DNA from: Aureococcus anophagefferens
Taxonomy: Eukaryota; Sar; Pelagophyceae; Pelagomonadales; Pelagomonadaceae
Length of the DNA stretch: 64,000 nt
Assembly: GCF_000186865.1 (NCBI RefSeq)
Contig: NW_008705592.1
Span: 89,700-153,699, forward strand
Direction: 5' to 3'
Shown piece by piece: positions 7,501 to 18,395 of the stretch. Under the pieces are notes generated by a model. The model made no database searches, was not told the DNA's origin, and saw only the letters and a list, made by a program, of their open reading frames with translations. Numbering within the stretch: position 1 is the stretch's first letter; each line of letters opens with the position of its first letter. The position numbers were made by a program, and so were the translations under genes.

Positions 7501-9713
7501 TCGTGTGGTAGAGCTTCGCGAGGCCGTCGAGGCACGCGTCGAACGCGGCCCACCTGCGTGGCATTCGACCGCCGGTTCGGGCGGTCCCGACCAAACTTTG
7601 AAATGCTCGAGCTCGGTCACGTCGATTCGGCTGATGTTTGGATGAATCGATGGCTCTCGTCGAGTTCTCGAAGCACGGCCGAAGAGCGTGCGTCGAAACT
7701 GTCGCGTATTGAAGTCGGGTTGAAGACTCGAATGCCACGCGGCGGCCCGCGGCGTCGACGCGCCCGCGTCGCTGCCGTCGTCGCCCCGGTCCGTCTCCAG
7801 CGGGAGCAGACTCGCCTTGCCCTCCTCGACGTCGTCGTGGTCGTGCTTCTCGTCGCCGCCGTGGCCGAAGCCGCCGAGCCGCGACAGCGCGCCGAGGCCG
7901 TGCGACACGGAGTGGCTCACGGAGCCCATGTGGCCCATGGCCCAGGGCCGCGGCCGGTGGCTTCGCTTGTGGAACGAGTCGCCGAAGGCGCGCTTCTTCT
8001 TCGTCGAATTCAAGCCCGCGGCGAGGTTGCCCTGGTCCATGAGCTTCGTGCGCCGCTTCCGGACCTGGCGGGAACCGCGTGCGGCGCGCCCGACTTTGGA
8101 GGCCGGCCGTGTTCCACTCGTTTTCGGCTCATGTTGGGACGGGCGACGATCTCTCGGAGCGCCCTCGACGCGCGGATCCTCTTTCCGGAACGATCGCGCG
8201 CGGCCAACTCATGGTGAAGCGACCTCGAACCGCGCGCGTCCCGCGCCGCTCCCGGACCGTCGTCGCCGCGCCGTCGTCGCCGAGGCGCGCGCCGCCGGGC
8301 GACTCGTCGCCCGCGGCGTCGAAGGCGGTGTCCTCGCGCTTCGCGCCGTCCTCCGGCGCGCCCGCCGCGGGCGCCGCGGCGGCGCTCGCCTCGGCGTCCT
8401 TCGCGTCGACCCATTTTTCGCGGTTCGACGCGAGGCACGCGACGGCCGTACCCTCGAGGCCCGGCAGCATGCGCGCGACCTGGCAGAAGAGGGGCTTGAC
8501 GATGAAGTCGCTGAAGCCGATGGAGCAGCCCGCCTGGCTCGTCGACGCGCGGTTGCAGTTCGGCGAGATGGGCAGCCCGAGGAGCGCCTCCTTGTCGCCT
8601 GTGTGCAAATCAACCAGTGGAACGCCCTGTCCAGCAAAAACTTCAAGCCTCTCTATCTCGGCCAAATCGAAGTCGATTCGGCTGATTTTTGGACGAATCG
8701 ATTGCTCTCGTCGAGTTCTCGAAGCACAGTCGAAGCGATTGCGTCGAAACTTTCGAATACGCGCACATTGAAGTCGGGTTGAATATTTGATTTCCACACA
8801 GCTTGTCGCCCTGGCGGAAGAACTCGTCCATGACCAAATCCGACCACTTCTTGCACAGGTCCCAGGGCCGCGCGGGGTTCGACACGTCCGCCGTGTGCAG
8901 CAGCACGTCGCAGACGAACTTGCGCTCCTCGGCCTCGAGCGCGTCCCGTTTCGCGGCGCCGCCGCCCTCGGCGGTCCACGGCGCGGCGTCGTTGAACTTC
9001 GTGAGCCGCTCCATGGTCTTGAAGTGCGTCGACATGTCCGTGCCCAAGATCGACGCGCAGATGATGAGGCGGCACCGCCGGAAGTCCTTGTCGCTCAGGC
9101 CCAGCAGCAGCTGGCGGTCGCGGACCAACGTGCCGACGACGGCCGCGGAGTGCGCCTCGAGGACCGCGACGTCCGCGTAGCGCAGCGCGAGCTCCGACGC
9201 GCTGTTGACCTGGAAGGCGTTGTTCAGGCCCGGGTGGCTCACGTCGTGGCCCAAAGCCGCGACGCCGAGGCCCAGCACGTCCAGCGGCGTCAAAAGCTCC
9301 GCGGCGCCGAAGACGAGAGCGTACTGCGCGACCTGGAGGAGCACGTCCGTGCCGTGGTTGAAGTTGTGGTAGGGCGGCACGAGGTCGACCCAGGCCGTGG
9401 ACATGCGCTTCCGGATGTCGTCGACGAAGCCCCGCAGGGACGCGTCGGCGATTTTGAGGCCCGCGGGCTCGCCGAGGTATTTCCCTAAAACCCGGCAGCA
9501 CGCGTCCGCGTTGTCCCCCGGGCCCGCGGATATGACGTCGTGGGCCCACGTGAGCGCCGGGTCGTGCGCCGCGAGCCTCGCCGCGCCGGCGGCGTCGAGG
9601 GCGCCCTCGCCGTCGTCGGCCGCGGCCGGCGGCGCGTCCGCCGCGGCCGGCGGCGGCGGCGGCGGCGGCGCCGCGGGCGCGGCGGCGTCGCGCGTCTCCT
9701 CGTCGTCGGCCAT
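4583..9713 (-). CDS. Phosphodiesterase - voltage-sensor - class III cyclase fusion
   Basis: Seven exons (9713-8810, 8598-8258, 8064-7751, 7553-7239, 7027-5365, 5164-5119, 4908-4583) join in frame to 1303 codons. Residues ~105-360 are a PDEase_I catalytic domain: YHNFNH (115-119), ALGHDVSHPGLNN (His155, Asp156, His159), HTADVSNP (272-279) and an invariant-Gln-like SQ (322). Six hydrophobic segments follow: S1-S3 at ~540-615, an S4 with Arg or Lys at every third position (~637-662), S5 ~697-716, a ~100-residue loop, then S6 ~816-835. I see no K+ selectivity filter. A class III cyclase domain (~925-1210; LDIHNLT, FLLVWR, SPHVNLAARLE) and the conserved tail ending CPPDWRGYRNL complete it. The protein could make and destroy cAMP or cGMP under membrane-potential control. 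The second metal Asp of the cyclase appears to be Asn975. Confidence 0.85.
4909..5110 (+). mobile_element. Introner family A copy (A1)
   Basis: 202 bp with inverted ends CTGTGTGGAAATC / GATTTCACGCAG, flanked by the perfect 8-bp duplication GTCCGCGC (4901-4908, 5111-5118). It forms intron 6 of the cyclase gene, antisense to it. Removing 4909-5118 rejoins LKGADAST; the inferred donor is GC (GCGCGG) and the acceptor CACACAG. Confidence 0.9.
5165..5356 (-). mobile_element. Introner family B copy (B1)
   Basis: 192 bp with ends CTGGGCAGGAAAAGG / CCTTTTCCTGCCCTG and duplication CGCGTCGC (5157-5164, 5357-5364). It forms intron 5 of the cyclase gene. Only 54 bp separate it from copy A1, which leaves a 46-nt exon between two introners. 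Inferred donor GC, acceptor CCCAG. Confidence 0.9.
7028..7230 (-). mobile_element. Introner family A copy (A2)
   Basis: 203 bp, reverse orientation on the plus strand, duplication CCATGAGC / CCACGAGC with one mismatch. It forms intron 4 of the cyclase gene, immediately before the S4 segment. Donor GC (GCTCGT), acceptor CACGCAG. Confidence 0.88.
7554..7742 (+). mobile_element. Introner family A copy (A3), diverged
   Basis: 189 bp, duplication CGGCCCAC / CGGCCCGC (one mismatch). It is more GC-rich and more diverged than other A copies, and the end not used for splicing has decayed to CCACGCGG. It forms intron 3 of the cyclase gene; donor GC, acceptor CACGCAG. Confidence 0.82.
8065..8249 (+). 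mobile_element. Introner family B copy (B2), strongly decayed
   Basis: 185 bp that still align to family B through TTCCACTCG, CGGCTCATG, CGATCTCTCGGAGC and CTTTCCGGAACG, but many A/T positions have become G/C. Duplication TTCCGGAC / TCCCGGAC (7 of 8). It forms intron 2 of the cyclase gene; donor GT (GTCCGG), acceptor GCCAG. Confidence 0.75.
8599..8801 (+). mobile_element. Introner family A copy (A4)
   Basis: 203 bp with perfect duplication CTTGTCGC (8591-8598, 8802-8809). It forms intron 1 of the cyclase gene and splits the phosphodiesterase domain between RQG and DKEALLG. Donor GC (GCGACA), acceptor CACACAG. Confidence 0.9.
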
Positions 9714-10147
9714 ATGGGCTCTCGCCGCGGCCGCGAAAGCGCCGACGCGCGACGCCTCGGGGCGGCGCCGGCGGCCGGGCGCGCTCTGCGGATCCGGCGG
9801 GCTGCTGCCGGGGCCGGCTCAGACCATGCGGCGCGGGCGACGCCCGCGCCGCCCCCGGCCGAGTCCGAGGCGCGGGTGCGCGGCCCGGGGAGCGGGCGGA
9901 GGCCGAGGCGCGGCAGGCGCGGCGGTGGCACCGGCCGCGGAACAGAGGGCGGAGCGATTGGCAGCCCCACAGCCAGAAGTACTCGGATGGGCTGCAAAAC
10001 TTCGTCGAGTGGTGTTGAGGCATCTCCGGCTCCTTAACAAATCTCGGCCTTGAAGTTTTTTCGCCGACGTTGAGTTTCGGACGGCGCGGTTTGTCGGCCG
10101 AGGGTGCGAGCTCCGGGCAGCCCACGCCAGCCCACGCCGGCGCGGCC
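9714..10147. promoter_or_regulatory. Divergent intergenic region
   Basis: 434 bp between the ATG of the phosphodiesterase-cyclase gene (-) and that of the EF-hand gene (+). Most of it is GC-rich with no convincing coding frame. The 9990-10085 part is AT-richer and contains CCTTGAAGTTTTTTCG, one of the TTGAA-type motifs that recur near starts here. Extra 5' exons cannot be excluded. Confidence 0.4.
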
Positions 10148-13100
10148 ATGACGATGGCGCGGGCGGTCATCTCGCCGCGGCGGCCGGAGACGTCGGCGGA
10201 CCCGGACGGCGAGCGCTTCCGCGAGGGCGACGACGTCGAGGCGCGCTTCCAAAAGGGCAAGAGCTGGTACAAGGCCCGCGTCGCCCGCGCGCGCTCCGAC
10301 AACACCTACGACCTCGACTACGCCGACGGCGACAAGGAGCAGCGCGTCGAGGCGCGCTACATCAAGAAGGCGCCCGGCCGCGCGCGGTCGCCCGGCGACC
10401 GCGGCGGCGCCGCGGACGTCGCCGAGGGCGACGCCGTCGAGGCGCGCTTCAACGGCGGCGAGCGCTGGCACCCGGGCCGCGCGCGGCGCGTCCACGCCGA
10501 CGGCACCGTCGACGTGGACTACGACGACGGCGACAAGGAGCAGCGCGTGAAGCCCCACCTCGTGCGGCCCCGGGACGGCGACCGGCAAGCGCGGCGCTCC
10601 GGCGGCGACGCCGACTTCCGCGCGGGCGACCGCGTCGAGGCGCGCTTCAAGGGCGGCGAGCGCTGGCACCCGGCCAAGATCTCCGCCGTCCACGGCAGCG
10701 ACGGCACCTACGACCTCGCCTACGACGACGGCGACGAGGAGCGGCGCGTCAAGCCCCACCTCGTCCGCAGAGCGGCGGGCCGGAGCCCGCGGCGGCCGAG
10801 CCGGTCCGCGTCGCCGAAGCAGCAGCGGGCGGACCTCGGCGACGACGAGGAGCGCTACATGAACGACGACGCGTCGCTGCTGACGCGCGCCGGGCGCGCG
10901 GGCCTGCGGCGCTGGGCCGCGGGCGAGCGCGGGGGCCTCCGGAAGGCCTTGGACCGCGCGGCCCGCGGCGGCGCGCTGGCGCCCCGGGCGTTCCTGCGGT
11001 GCTGCAAGGACCGGGACCTGCCGCGCGACCTCGCGGCGGACCTCGAGGCGCTCCTCGAGGTCGCCGCGGGCGGCGGCGACGACGGGAGCCGCGGCCGGTC
11101 GCCCGACGGGACCGTCGACGCCGCGGCCGCGCTGGACCTGCTCCTCTTCCCCAACGAGTCGAAGCGGCTCCGCCAGCTGCGGAAGCGCCTGGCCAAGGAG
11201 CTGAAGCGCCGGGACGCGAGCCGCGGCAAGCCCGTCGACGTCGCGGCGGAGCTCGCGGGCGGCGACGGCGACGCCGCGGACCCGGCGCGCGTCGCCGAGG
11301 TCCTGCTGGCCAACGACGGCCGGCCGCGCTTCGCCTGCGGGTCGCGGCCCCGAGGCGACGAGCCCCTCGTGTCGTCGCGCGACGCGAGCGAGCTCGTCGC
11401 GCACTTTGACGCCGGCGGGGTCGTCGACTGCGGCGCGGCCGCGCGGTGGCTCCGGGGAACCGGCGACGACGCGCGCGCCGCGGCCGTCGCGGCGGCGGCG
11501 CTCGCGCGCCTCAAGGCCGACGGCAAGGACCGGCGCGCTAAGCGCCTCTTCCGGCCCGTCGACGGCGACGACGCGGGCCGCTGCTCCGCGGACGCGTTCC
11601 GCGCCGTCGCCGCGGGCGGCCTCGCGGTGCCGCTCGCGGCGCACGACCTCGACGCGCTCGCCGCGGAGCACGAGGACGGCGCGGGCGGCGTCGACTACGT
11701 CAAGGCCCTCTTCCAGGCGCGGAAGCCGACGGGGCGGACGCGGGCCCGGGCGAAGGCGCGCGACGACGACAGCGACGCGGGGTCCCTCGGCAGCGGCCGG
11801 GGCGCGTCGAAGTCGCTCTGGCGCCGCGCCTTCGGGAACCGGAGCGCGCGGGACCGGTCCGAGTCGCCCGCGGGGCGGCGCCGCGCGGACTCGGACGACG
11901 ACCGGCGCGGCCGGGGCAAGGGGGCCGTGGTCTCCGCGGCCGGGCTCGAGAGACTCGCGAAGAAGCGCGACGCGCTCGCCAAGGGCTTCGCGCGCTACGA
12001 CGGCGCCGTGTCGTCGCGGAAGCTGCGCGACGTGCTCGGCGACGTCGGGCTCGAGGGCGCCGACGAGAAGGCGCTGCTGAAGGTGCTCGACGCCGGCGCG
12101 GACGGCGACGGCAAGGTCGACCCCGGCGACTTCCTCGACTTCGTCGACGCGATCGGCGCGGACGACGGCGGCGCGCTGAGCGACGACGGCGAGGACGCGC
12201 TCGAGAAGGCGCGCGCGAAGATCGCCAAGGCCCTCGACCGCAAGGACCTGTCGCGGGCGGACTTCCTCGCGAAGCTCGAGAAGGCGGACCGGCGCGGCGC
12301 GGGCGCGCTCAAGATGCCGGACCTGCGCGCGGCCCTCGGGCGCCTCGACGTCGAGCTCGGCTCCCGGGAGCGCGACGCGCTCGCGCGCAAGTTCGCCGAG
12401 CGGAAGAAGTCGCGGTTCTCGCTGACGGGCGGGCCCTTCGAGGGCCGCGTGCGCTACGCGCCGCTCGCGCGCTGGGCCGCCGCGGACGCCAAGGCCTGCG
12501 CGCGCAAGGTCCAGGCGTGCCTCGCGCTGAGCGACGACGTCCGCGAGGCCGCGGGGGACCTCGAGAAGCGGGGCAACGTCAAGTGCGAGAAGTTCCTCGC
12601 CTTCGCCCGGGACGCGCTCCCGCTGTCCGAGGGCGAGCTCCGCGGCGCGCTCCGCGCCTGGGACCCGGACCGCGAGGGCGCCTTCCCCGCGTCGAAGCTC
12701 AAGGGCGATCGGTCGCGGTCCCGGTCCCGGTCCCGGTCCCGGTCCCGGTCCCGGTCGCGGTCGCGGTCCAAGTCGCGGTCGCGGTCGCGGTCGCCGCCGG
12801 GCGGGCGCGACTCGCTCGTCGCGGAGAAGACGCGGAGCGCGCTCTGGCGCTGGGCGAGCGAGCTCCGGGGCGGCCTGCGGCGCGTGTTCCGGTCCGCGGA
12901 CCGCGACGGGTCCGGCGCCGTCGAGCGCCGCGAGCTCCGGCGCCTGCTGGAGAAGGCCGGCGTCGACGTTGACCGCGACGAGCTCGACGCGCTCTTCGAC
13001 GCGATGGACGGCGACGGCGACGGCCGCGTGTCCTACCGCGAGTTCGCGCGCTTCGCCAAGTCCAAGGACGAGGACGCGTTTCTGGAAAAGCGGCTCACGG

Positions 13101-14732
13101 ACCTGCGGTCCAAGCTCGCGCGCGCCGCGCGCGACTCGGGCGCGGACGTCGCGCGCGCGCTGCGCAAGTCGCGGGGCGCCGACGACGACGACGAGACGAC
13201 GCCGGCCGAGTCCTGCGTGCTCGCGCTCGAGAAGGCGCTCGACGTGGGTTTGGGCGACCGCGAGGAGGCGCTGCTCCGGGACGCGTTCGGCGCCGGCGAC
13301 GACCGCGTCGACTACGGCGACGTCGCCCAGTGGCTCGGCGCGGACGTCGCCGTCGCGGCGAAGAAGGCCCGGAAGGGCCTCGCGGCCTACAAGCGGGACC
13401 GCGGCGACTACAAGAAGGTCTTCCGGTCCGCGGACCGCGACGGCTCCGGCGGCCTGTCGTTCCGCGAGTTTTCCAGGGCGCTCCGGGCCGTGACGGCGCT
13501 CTCGAATTCGGAGATCCGCGACCTCTTCGAGGCCTTCGACGCGGACGGCAGCGGGTCCCTCGACTACGGCGAGTTCCTCGAGCTCGCGCGGACGGGCGAG
13601 GTGCCCTCGAAGAAGAAGAAGAAGAGGCCCGTCGACTCCGGGAGCGACGGCGACGCGTCGCGGGGGCGCCGGCGCGACCGCTCGGACGGCGGCGCGTCCG
13701 CGTCGTCCGACGACGGCGACGACGACCTCGCGATCCTGAGCGGCGATTTCCGCAAGGCGCTCAAGCGCTGGGCGAACAAGGAGCGGCTCAAGGGCCGCGG
13801 CGGCGTGAGCCGCGTCTTCGGGGACGCGGACGGGGACGGCTCCGGCGATTTGGACGCGAAGGAGCTCCGGAAACTCGTAAAAAAGGCCGTCGACGGCGCG
13901 TCGCGCGAGGACGTGGACGCGCTCGAGGCCCTGCTCGACGTCGACGGCGACGGGACCGTGTCCTACGGCGAGTTCGCCGCGTTCCTGGAGGGCGACGGCT
14001 TCCGGGAGACGGCGGACGTCGCCAACCTCCGGTCGCGGCTCCGGAAGCAGCTGCTGAAGCGCAAGACCTCGAAGAAGAGCCGGTTCTCGTCGTCGAAGTC
14101 GTCGCCCGTGGACGTCGCGGCCGCGCTCGCGGCCGAGGCCGACGGCGCGTCCATGGACCGCGCGGCGTTCCTCCGCGCGCTGGCGCGCGCGCCGCTGTCG
14201 CTCGCGCTCGAGTCCGGCGACGGCGCGGCGCTCGCGACGCGCTTCGCGGGGGACGACGACGGCGCCGTGGATTTCGTGCGCTTCGCCCAGTGGCTCGGCG
14301 CGGACGCCGCGGGCCCCACGGCCTGGGAGTTCTTCCAGGGCGAGCGCCTGAGCGCCGAGGCCGCGCGGAGGCGCTTCCGCCTGAGCTCGAAGGCCACGGA
14401 CGACGAGTTCCGGGCCGCGCTCGAGGGGTCGTCGGGCCGGCGCGGCGAGCGGAAGATCCGGGCCGCCGCGTCGCTGCTGTCGAAGCGGCTCGCGGCGAAG
14501 ACGGGCGACGAGCCCTCGAGCCGCGCGCTCCGCAAGGCCTTCTTCCGGCGCCTCGACGAGGACGGCGACGGCCGCGTGAAGCGGGGCGAGCTGAAGCGGG
14601 CCCTGGCGAAGCTGGGCGTGCCCCTCTCCGGCGCCGAGGCCGACGCGGTGCTCGACAAGTTCGACGCCGACGGCGACGGGACCATCGACACGAAGGAGTT
14701 CGCGGCCCTGCTCGCCGGCGAGACGCTCGCGA

Positions 14733-14765
<33 letters not shown>

Positions 14766-17700
14766 CGCCGTCGACGAAGAAACGGGCCCGCGGCGTCGCG
14801 CGGCGCGTCCGCGACGCGATCCGCGGGGGCCGGGGCGACGACTGGGCCCTCGCCGCCGACGACGCGTTCCGCCGCATGGACGCCAACGGCGACGGCGAGG
14901 TCGACGGCGCGGAGCTGAGCGCGTGGCTCGCGGAGGCGCTCAAGCTCGACCTCAGCGACAAGGACAAGCGCGAGCTCGTGGACTGCTTCGACACGGACGG
15001 GTCCGGCGCGGTGAGCCGCGACGAGTTCTTCGACTTCGCGCTCGAGCCGCCGCGGGGGTCCGAGATCGGCGGCGTCGCGAAGCGGCTCCGCAAGGCCTTC
15101 GGCACCGACGGCCTGCTATCGTTGCGCGTCGAGCTCGGCCGCAAGGACCGCAACGGCGACGGCGTCGTCAAGCACGACGACTTCTGGTCAGCGGTGTCCG
15201 CCGTCGCGGGCGAGCTCGACGTGAAGCCGGCGAAGCTGGACCTGCGGCCCGCGGACCAGCGCGCGCTCGAGAGCCGCTTCGCCGCGCGCGAGCGCGGCGG
15301 CCTGCGCTACGCGCACGCGCTCGCGTGGCTCGACGCGGGCCTCGCCGACTCGGCCATCGCGCGCCTCAAGGCGAAGCTCGACGCGCTCGAGCGGCGCCGG
15401 GGCGCGCAGCGCGTCGACGCGCGCGCGGTCTTCCGCAAGGCCTGCGGCGCGAACGACGCGTTAAGCCGCGACGACCTCGGCCGCGCGTGCGAGAAGTGCG
15501 GCGTGCTGCTGAGCGACACGGCGCTGGACGCCGTGTTCCGCCACTTCGACCGCGACGGCGACGGCACGGTCGACTGGGGCGAGTTCCGGTCGACGCTCTT
15601 CGCCGCGTCGAGGCGCGAGGGGTCCGACGCCGGCACGCCGCGCGGCGACCCGGCGGCCGACGGCGACGGCGCGCTGGCGACGGCGCTCGAGGCCGTCTTC
15701 ACGGCCTACGACAAGAACAGGGACGGGTCGCTCGCGCGGAGCGAGCTCAAGCGGCTCGCGCCCCACGCGCTCCGCGCGTTCGGCCTCGACCCGTCGGAGG
15801 ACGATTTGCGGCGCTTCGAGGACGCGCTCAAGCGGGCCGCGCGCGACGGCCGGCGGAGCCTGACCTACGGCCAGTTCGAGGCGGCCGCGCTCGGCGAGGT
15901 GCGGCGCGCGCTCGACGCGCGCGCGGGCGTGCCCCAGCGGGCCGCGTGCGCGTTCTCGGAGCTCAAAGCGCGGCTCGGCGCGCTCGCCGGCGGCGGCTTC
16001 CGACGGGAGATCCCGCGGCGGGCCTTCGACGACTTCTGCGGCGGCCCGCTCGCGGGCGGCCTCGCGCCCGACGAGGCCGCGGCGTTGGGCGACGTCTGCG
16101 CGGGCTACCGCGCGTCGGACCGCCATGCGGCGCGCGACGACGCGGGCGGCGACGTCGTCGACGCGGAGGAGGTGCTGCGCCTCGTCGCCGCGGCGGCGTC
16201 CGGCGGCGCCGAGGCCGCGGCGGCCGAGGCGCGCGCGGCGCCGTACCGGCGCCGCGGCGGCGACGCGGCCGCGACGTGCGACAAGGCCGCGGCGGCCGCG
16301 GCGAAGCTGCTCCGCGGCGCGCGCGGCGACCCGAGCGACTACATGCTCGCCTTCGGGGACCCGGCGTCGGCGCTACCGNNNNNNNNNNNNNNNNNNNNNN
16401 NNNNNNNNNNNNNNNNNNNNNNNNNNNNGCTCGCGCGGCGGGCCCGGGAGCCGACGCACAGCCTCGCGGCGGCGCTGAGCCCTCCCGGCTGCCTCGCGGC
16501 GGCCGCCGCGGCGCGGAGCGGCGCCGCGGCAAAACCCGCGCCCGCCGTCTGCGTCACCCTCGAGTCCGCGAGCGGCGTGCCCGCGCCCCAGAAGCTCGGC
16601 GCCGACACGCTCCACCGGGCCGTGCGCTGCTGCGTGCTCGACCGGGCCGCGACGGACGGCGACGACGGCGTCCTGTCGAACGTGCACCGCGTCCACGCGC
16701 GCGCGGCCAACCGGCCCGACGCCTGGGCCTTCGGGCGCGCGCCCGGCCCCGCGCCGCTTGGCGCGCTCCGCGCGTCCCTCGAGGAGGCGCTCGACGGGCG
16801 GGCCTGCTACGTCGTCGCCGGCGACGCGCCGGCGACGAAGAAGCGGCCCGACGCGTCCGCTCGGTCGCTGCTCTTCGAGCTCACGATGACCGTGCCGCGG
16901 TCCTTCTTCGACGGCCGGCGCGACGCGACGGACGCGTCCGAGGCCAAGACCAAGGCCAAGAAGCGGAGCGACCTCGGCAGCGACTACGAGTCCTCCGACT
17001 CCGACTACGGCTCCGACGGCGACGGCCGGAAGACGCGGAAGGCGAAGAAGAAGAAGAAGAAGAAGGGCGACAGCGACGACGAGTCGCCGCGGCGGAAGAA
17101 GAAGGGCGACAGCGACGACGAGTCGCCGCGGCGCAAGAAGGCGGCGTCGAGCGACGACGACTCGTCGCCCGAGCGGTCCTCGAAGAAGAAGAAGAAGAAG
17201 AAGAAGAAGAAGCGCGCGGACAGCGACGCGGACAGCGACGAGGTCTACTCGGACGAGGAGAGCGCGTCGAGCGGCGACGAGAAGCCCAAGAGGCGCAAGA
17301 AGAAGCGCGGGGGCTCCCCGGACAAGCCCACGTGGTTCTCGAAGCGGATGGGCCGCGGCGACTCGCACGCCAAGGCCGCGGCGCGCGACGACAGCGACGG
17401 CGACAAGGGCCCGCGGCGGCGGCGGAAGCGGGCGGCGCGCGAGGGCTACGTGGAGGTGAGCTGCGGCTGGGCCCTCGTGCCCCTGGACCGGCTGCGGGCG
17501 ACGCGCGGCGCGCTCGCGCTGGACCTCAAGGGCGGGAGCCCGTTCCACGAGGAGGCGATCTCGCCCGACGACGTGCCCCGGGCCGGCGGCGGCTGGTTCG
17601 GCGCGTCGCGGAAGCCGCCGCGGCTGTCGCTGCGCGTCGGCCCCGCGCCGCTGCGCCACGGGTTCCTCGAGGAGCCCGGGGGCCCGTTCCCGGAGACGTG

Positions 17701-18253
17701 CGTCGTGCCCGCGGCGCACGCGAGCCTCGTGTCGACGTACCACCGCTACCTCCAGGACTACCTCGGCCGCCACGTGTTCCAGGCGTCGACCGGGAACGTC
17801 GCCGACCCGGTCCTCGCGCTGTTCCGGAAATTGGCGGCGACGGAGGCGTCGCTCCTCGCGCTCGCCGCGCTCTGGCGGCGGCGCCTCGACGAGCGCCTCG
17901 CCACGCTCAAGCCCGGGGCCGCGGACCTGACGCAGGAGCGCGCGGCGCAGGCGGCCCTGCAGGTCGCGGTCTGCGAGCTCTGGCCTCTGGCGGAGAGCTT
18001 CCACGCGCGCAACGCGCCCGAGGACGCGTCGAACGACGCGCTCGCGGCGGCCGCGGTGCTCGCGACGCCGACGCCGTCCCTCGCCCACGGCTCGGGCGCC
18101 GGCGACGACCGCGCGGCGGTGTTGGACGACGCCGCGCGGCTCCTCGCGCCCTTCCTCCGCGACGAGGAGGCGCCGCCGGGCGACGGCAAACGGAAGCGGC
18201 GCGACGACGCGCTCTTCGCGCCCTTCGACGTCCGCGAGCTCGCGCCCATGTAA
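10148..18253 (+). CDS. Giant Tudor-like / multi-EF-hand protein
   Basis: An intronless 2701-residue frame from the ATG at 10148 (including a 50-N gap). Three Tudor/agenet-like repeats (about 24-75, 93-140, 157-207) share DxVEARFxxGxxWxxxxI and YDDGDxExRV. About 14 EF-hand loops lie between ~650 and ~1870, many canonical (DRDGSGAVERRE, DGDGDGRVSYRE, DADGSGSLDYGE, DVDGDGTVSYGE, DANGDGEVDGAE). An RS-dipeptide run at ~854-885 and poly-Lys/Ser-Asp tracts at ~2290-2390 are probably disordered. The C-terminal ~300 residues look globular but unrecognised. The domains predict Ca2+ binding; the Tudor-like repeats suggest binding of methylated peptides or a scaffold role. No enzymatic domain is visible. 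Confidence 0.8.
12709..12800 (+). repeat. RS-dipeptide hexanucleotide repeat
   Basis: About fifteen cggtcc/cggtcg hexamers encode an uninterrupted Arg-Ser dipeptide run inside the EF-hand protein. RS tracts are typical SR-protein kinase substrates; the length may be polymorphic. Confidence 0.8.
16379..16428. other. Assembly gap, 50 N
   Basis: A fixed-size run of 50 unknown bases inside the EF-hand gene. The frame is open on both sides, but the true gap length and hence frame continuity are unknown. Confidence 0.95.
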
Positions 18254-18340
18254 GGTGAGGCGTCCCTCGAGTAACCCCTCGTGTTCCTTGCAACATGCCG
18301 TCATGAAAATCCTATTGCCACGCCTCGCCATATGGAGTGG

Positions 18341-18395
18341 AGTTTTTGAACGAGCAGTGGAGTTTTTGAACGAGCAGTGGAGTTTTTGAACGATG
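18341..18395 (+). repeat. 20-bp tandem repeat running into a start codon
   Basis: Two full copies of agtttttgaacgagcagtgg (18341-18360, 18361-18380) and a partial third that runs straight into the ATG of the WD40 gene. It is an AT-rich island in a GC-rich region, so it is probably promoter or 5' UTR sequence. Confidence 0.75.

Noticed and set aside
8653..10305. 550-codon minus-strand open frame across the phosphodiesterase
   Set aside because: It is Arg/Pro-rich shadow coding in another frame. The frame used in the annotation holds all catalytic motifs and a normal residue composition.
13330..18258. 1642-codon plus-strand frame overlapping the EF-hand gene
   Set aside because: It is the +1 shadow of the EF-hand repeats; the EF-hand loops are only present in the annotated frame.
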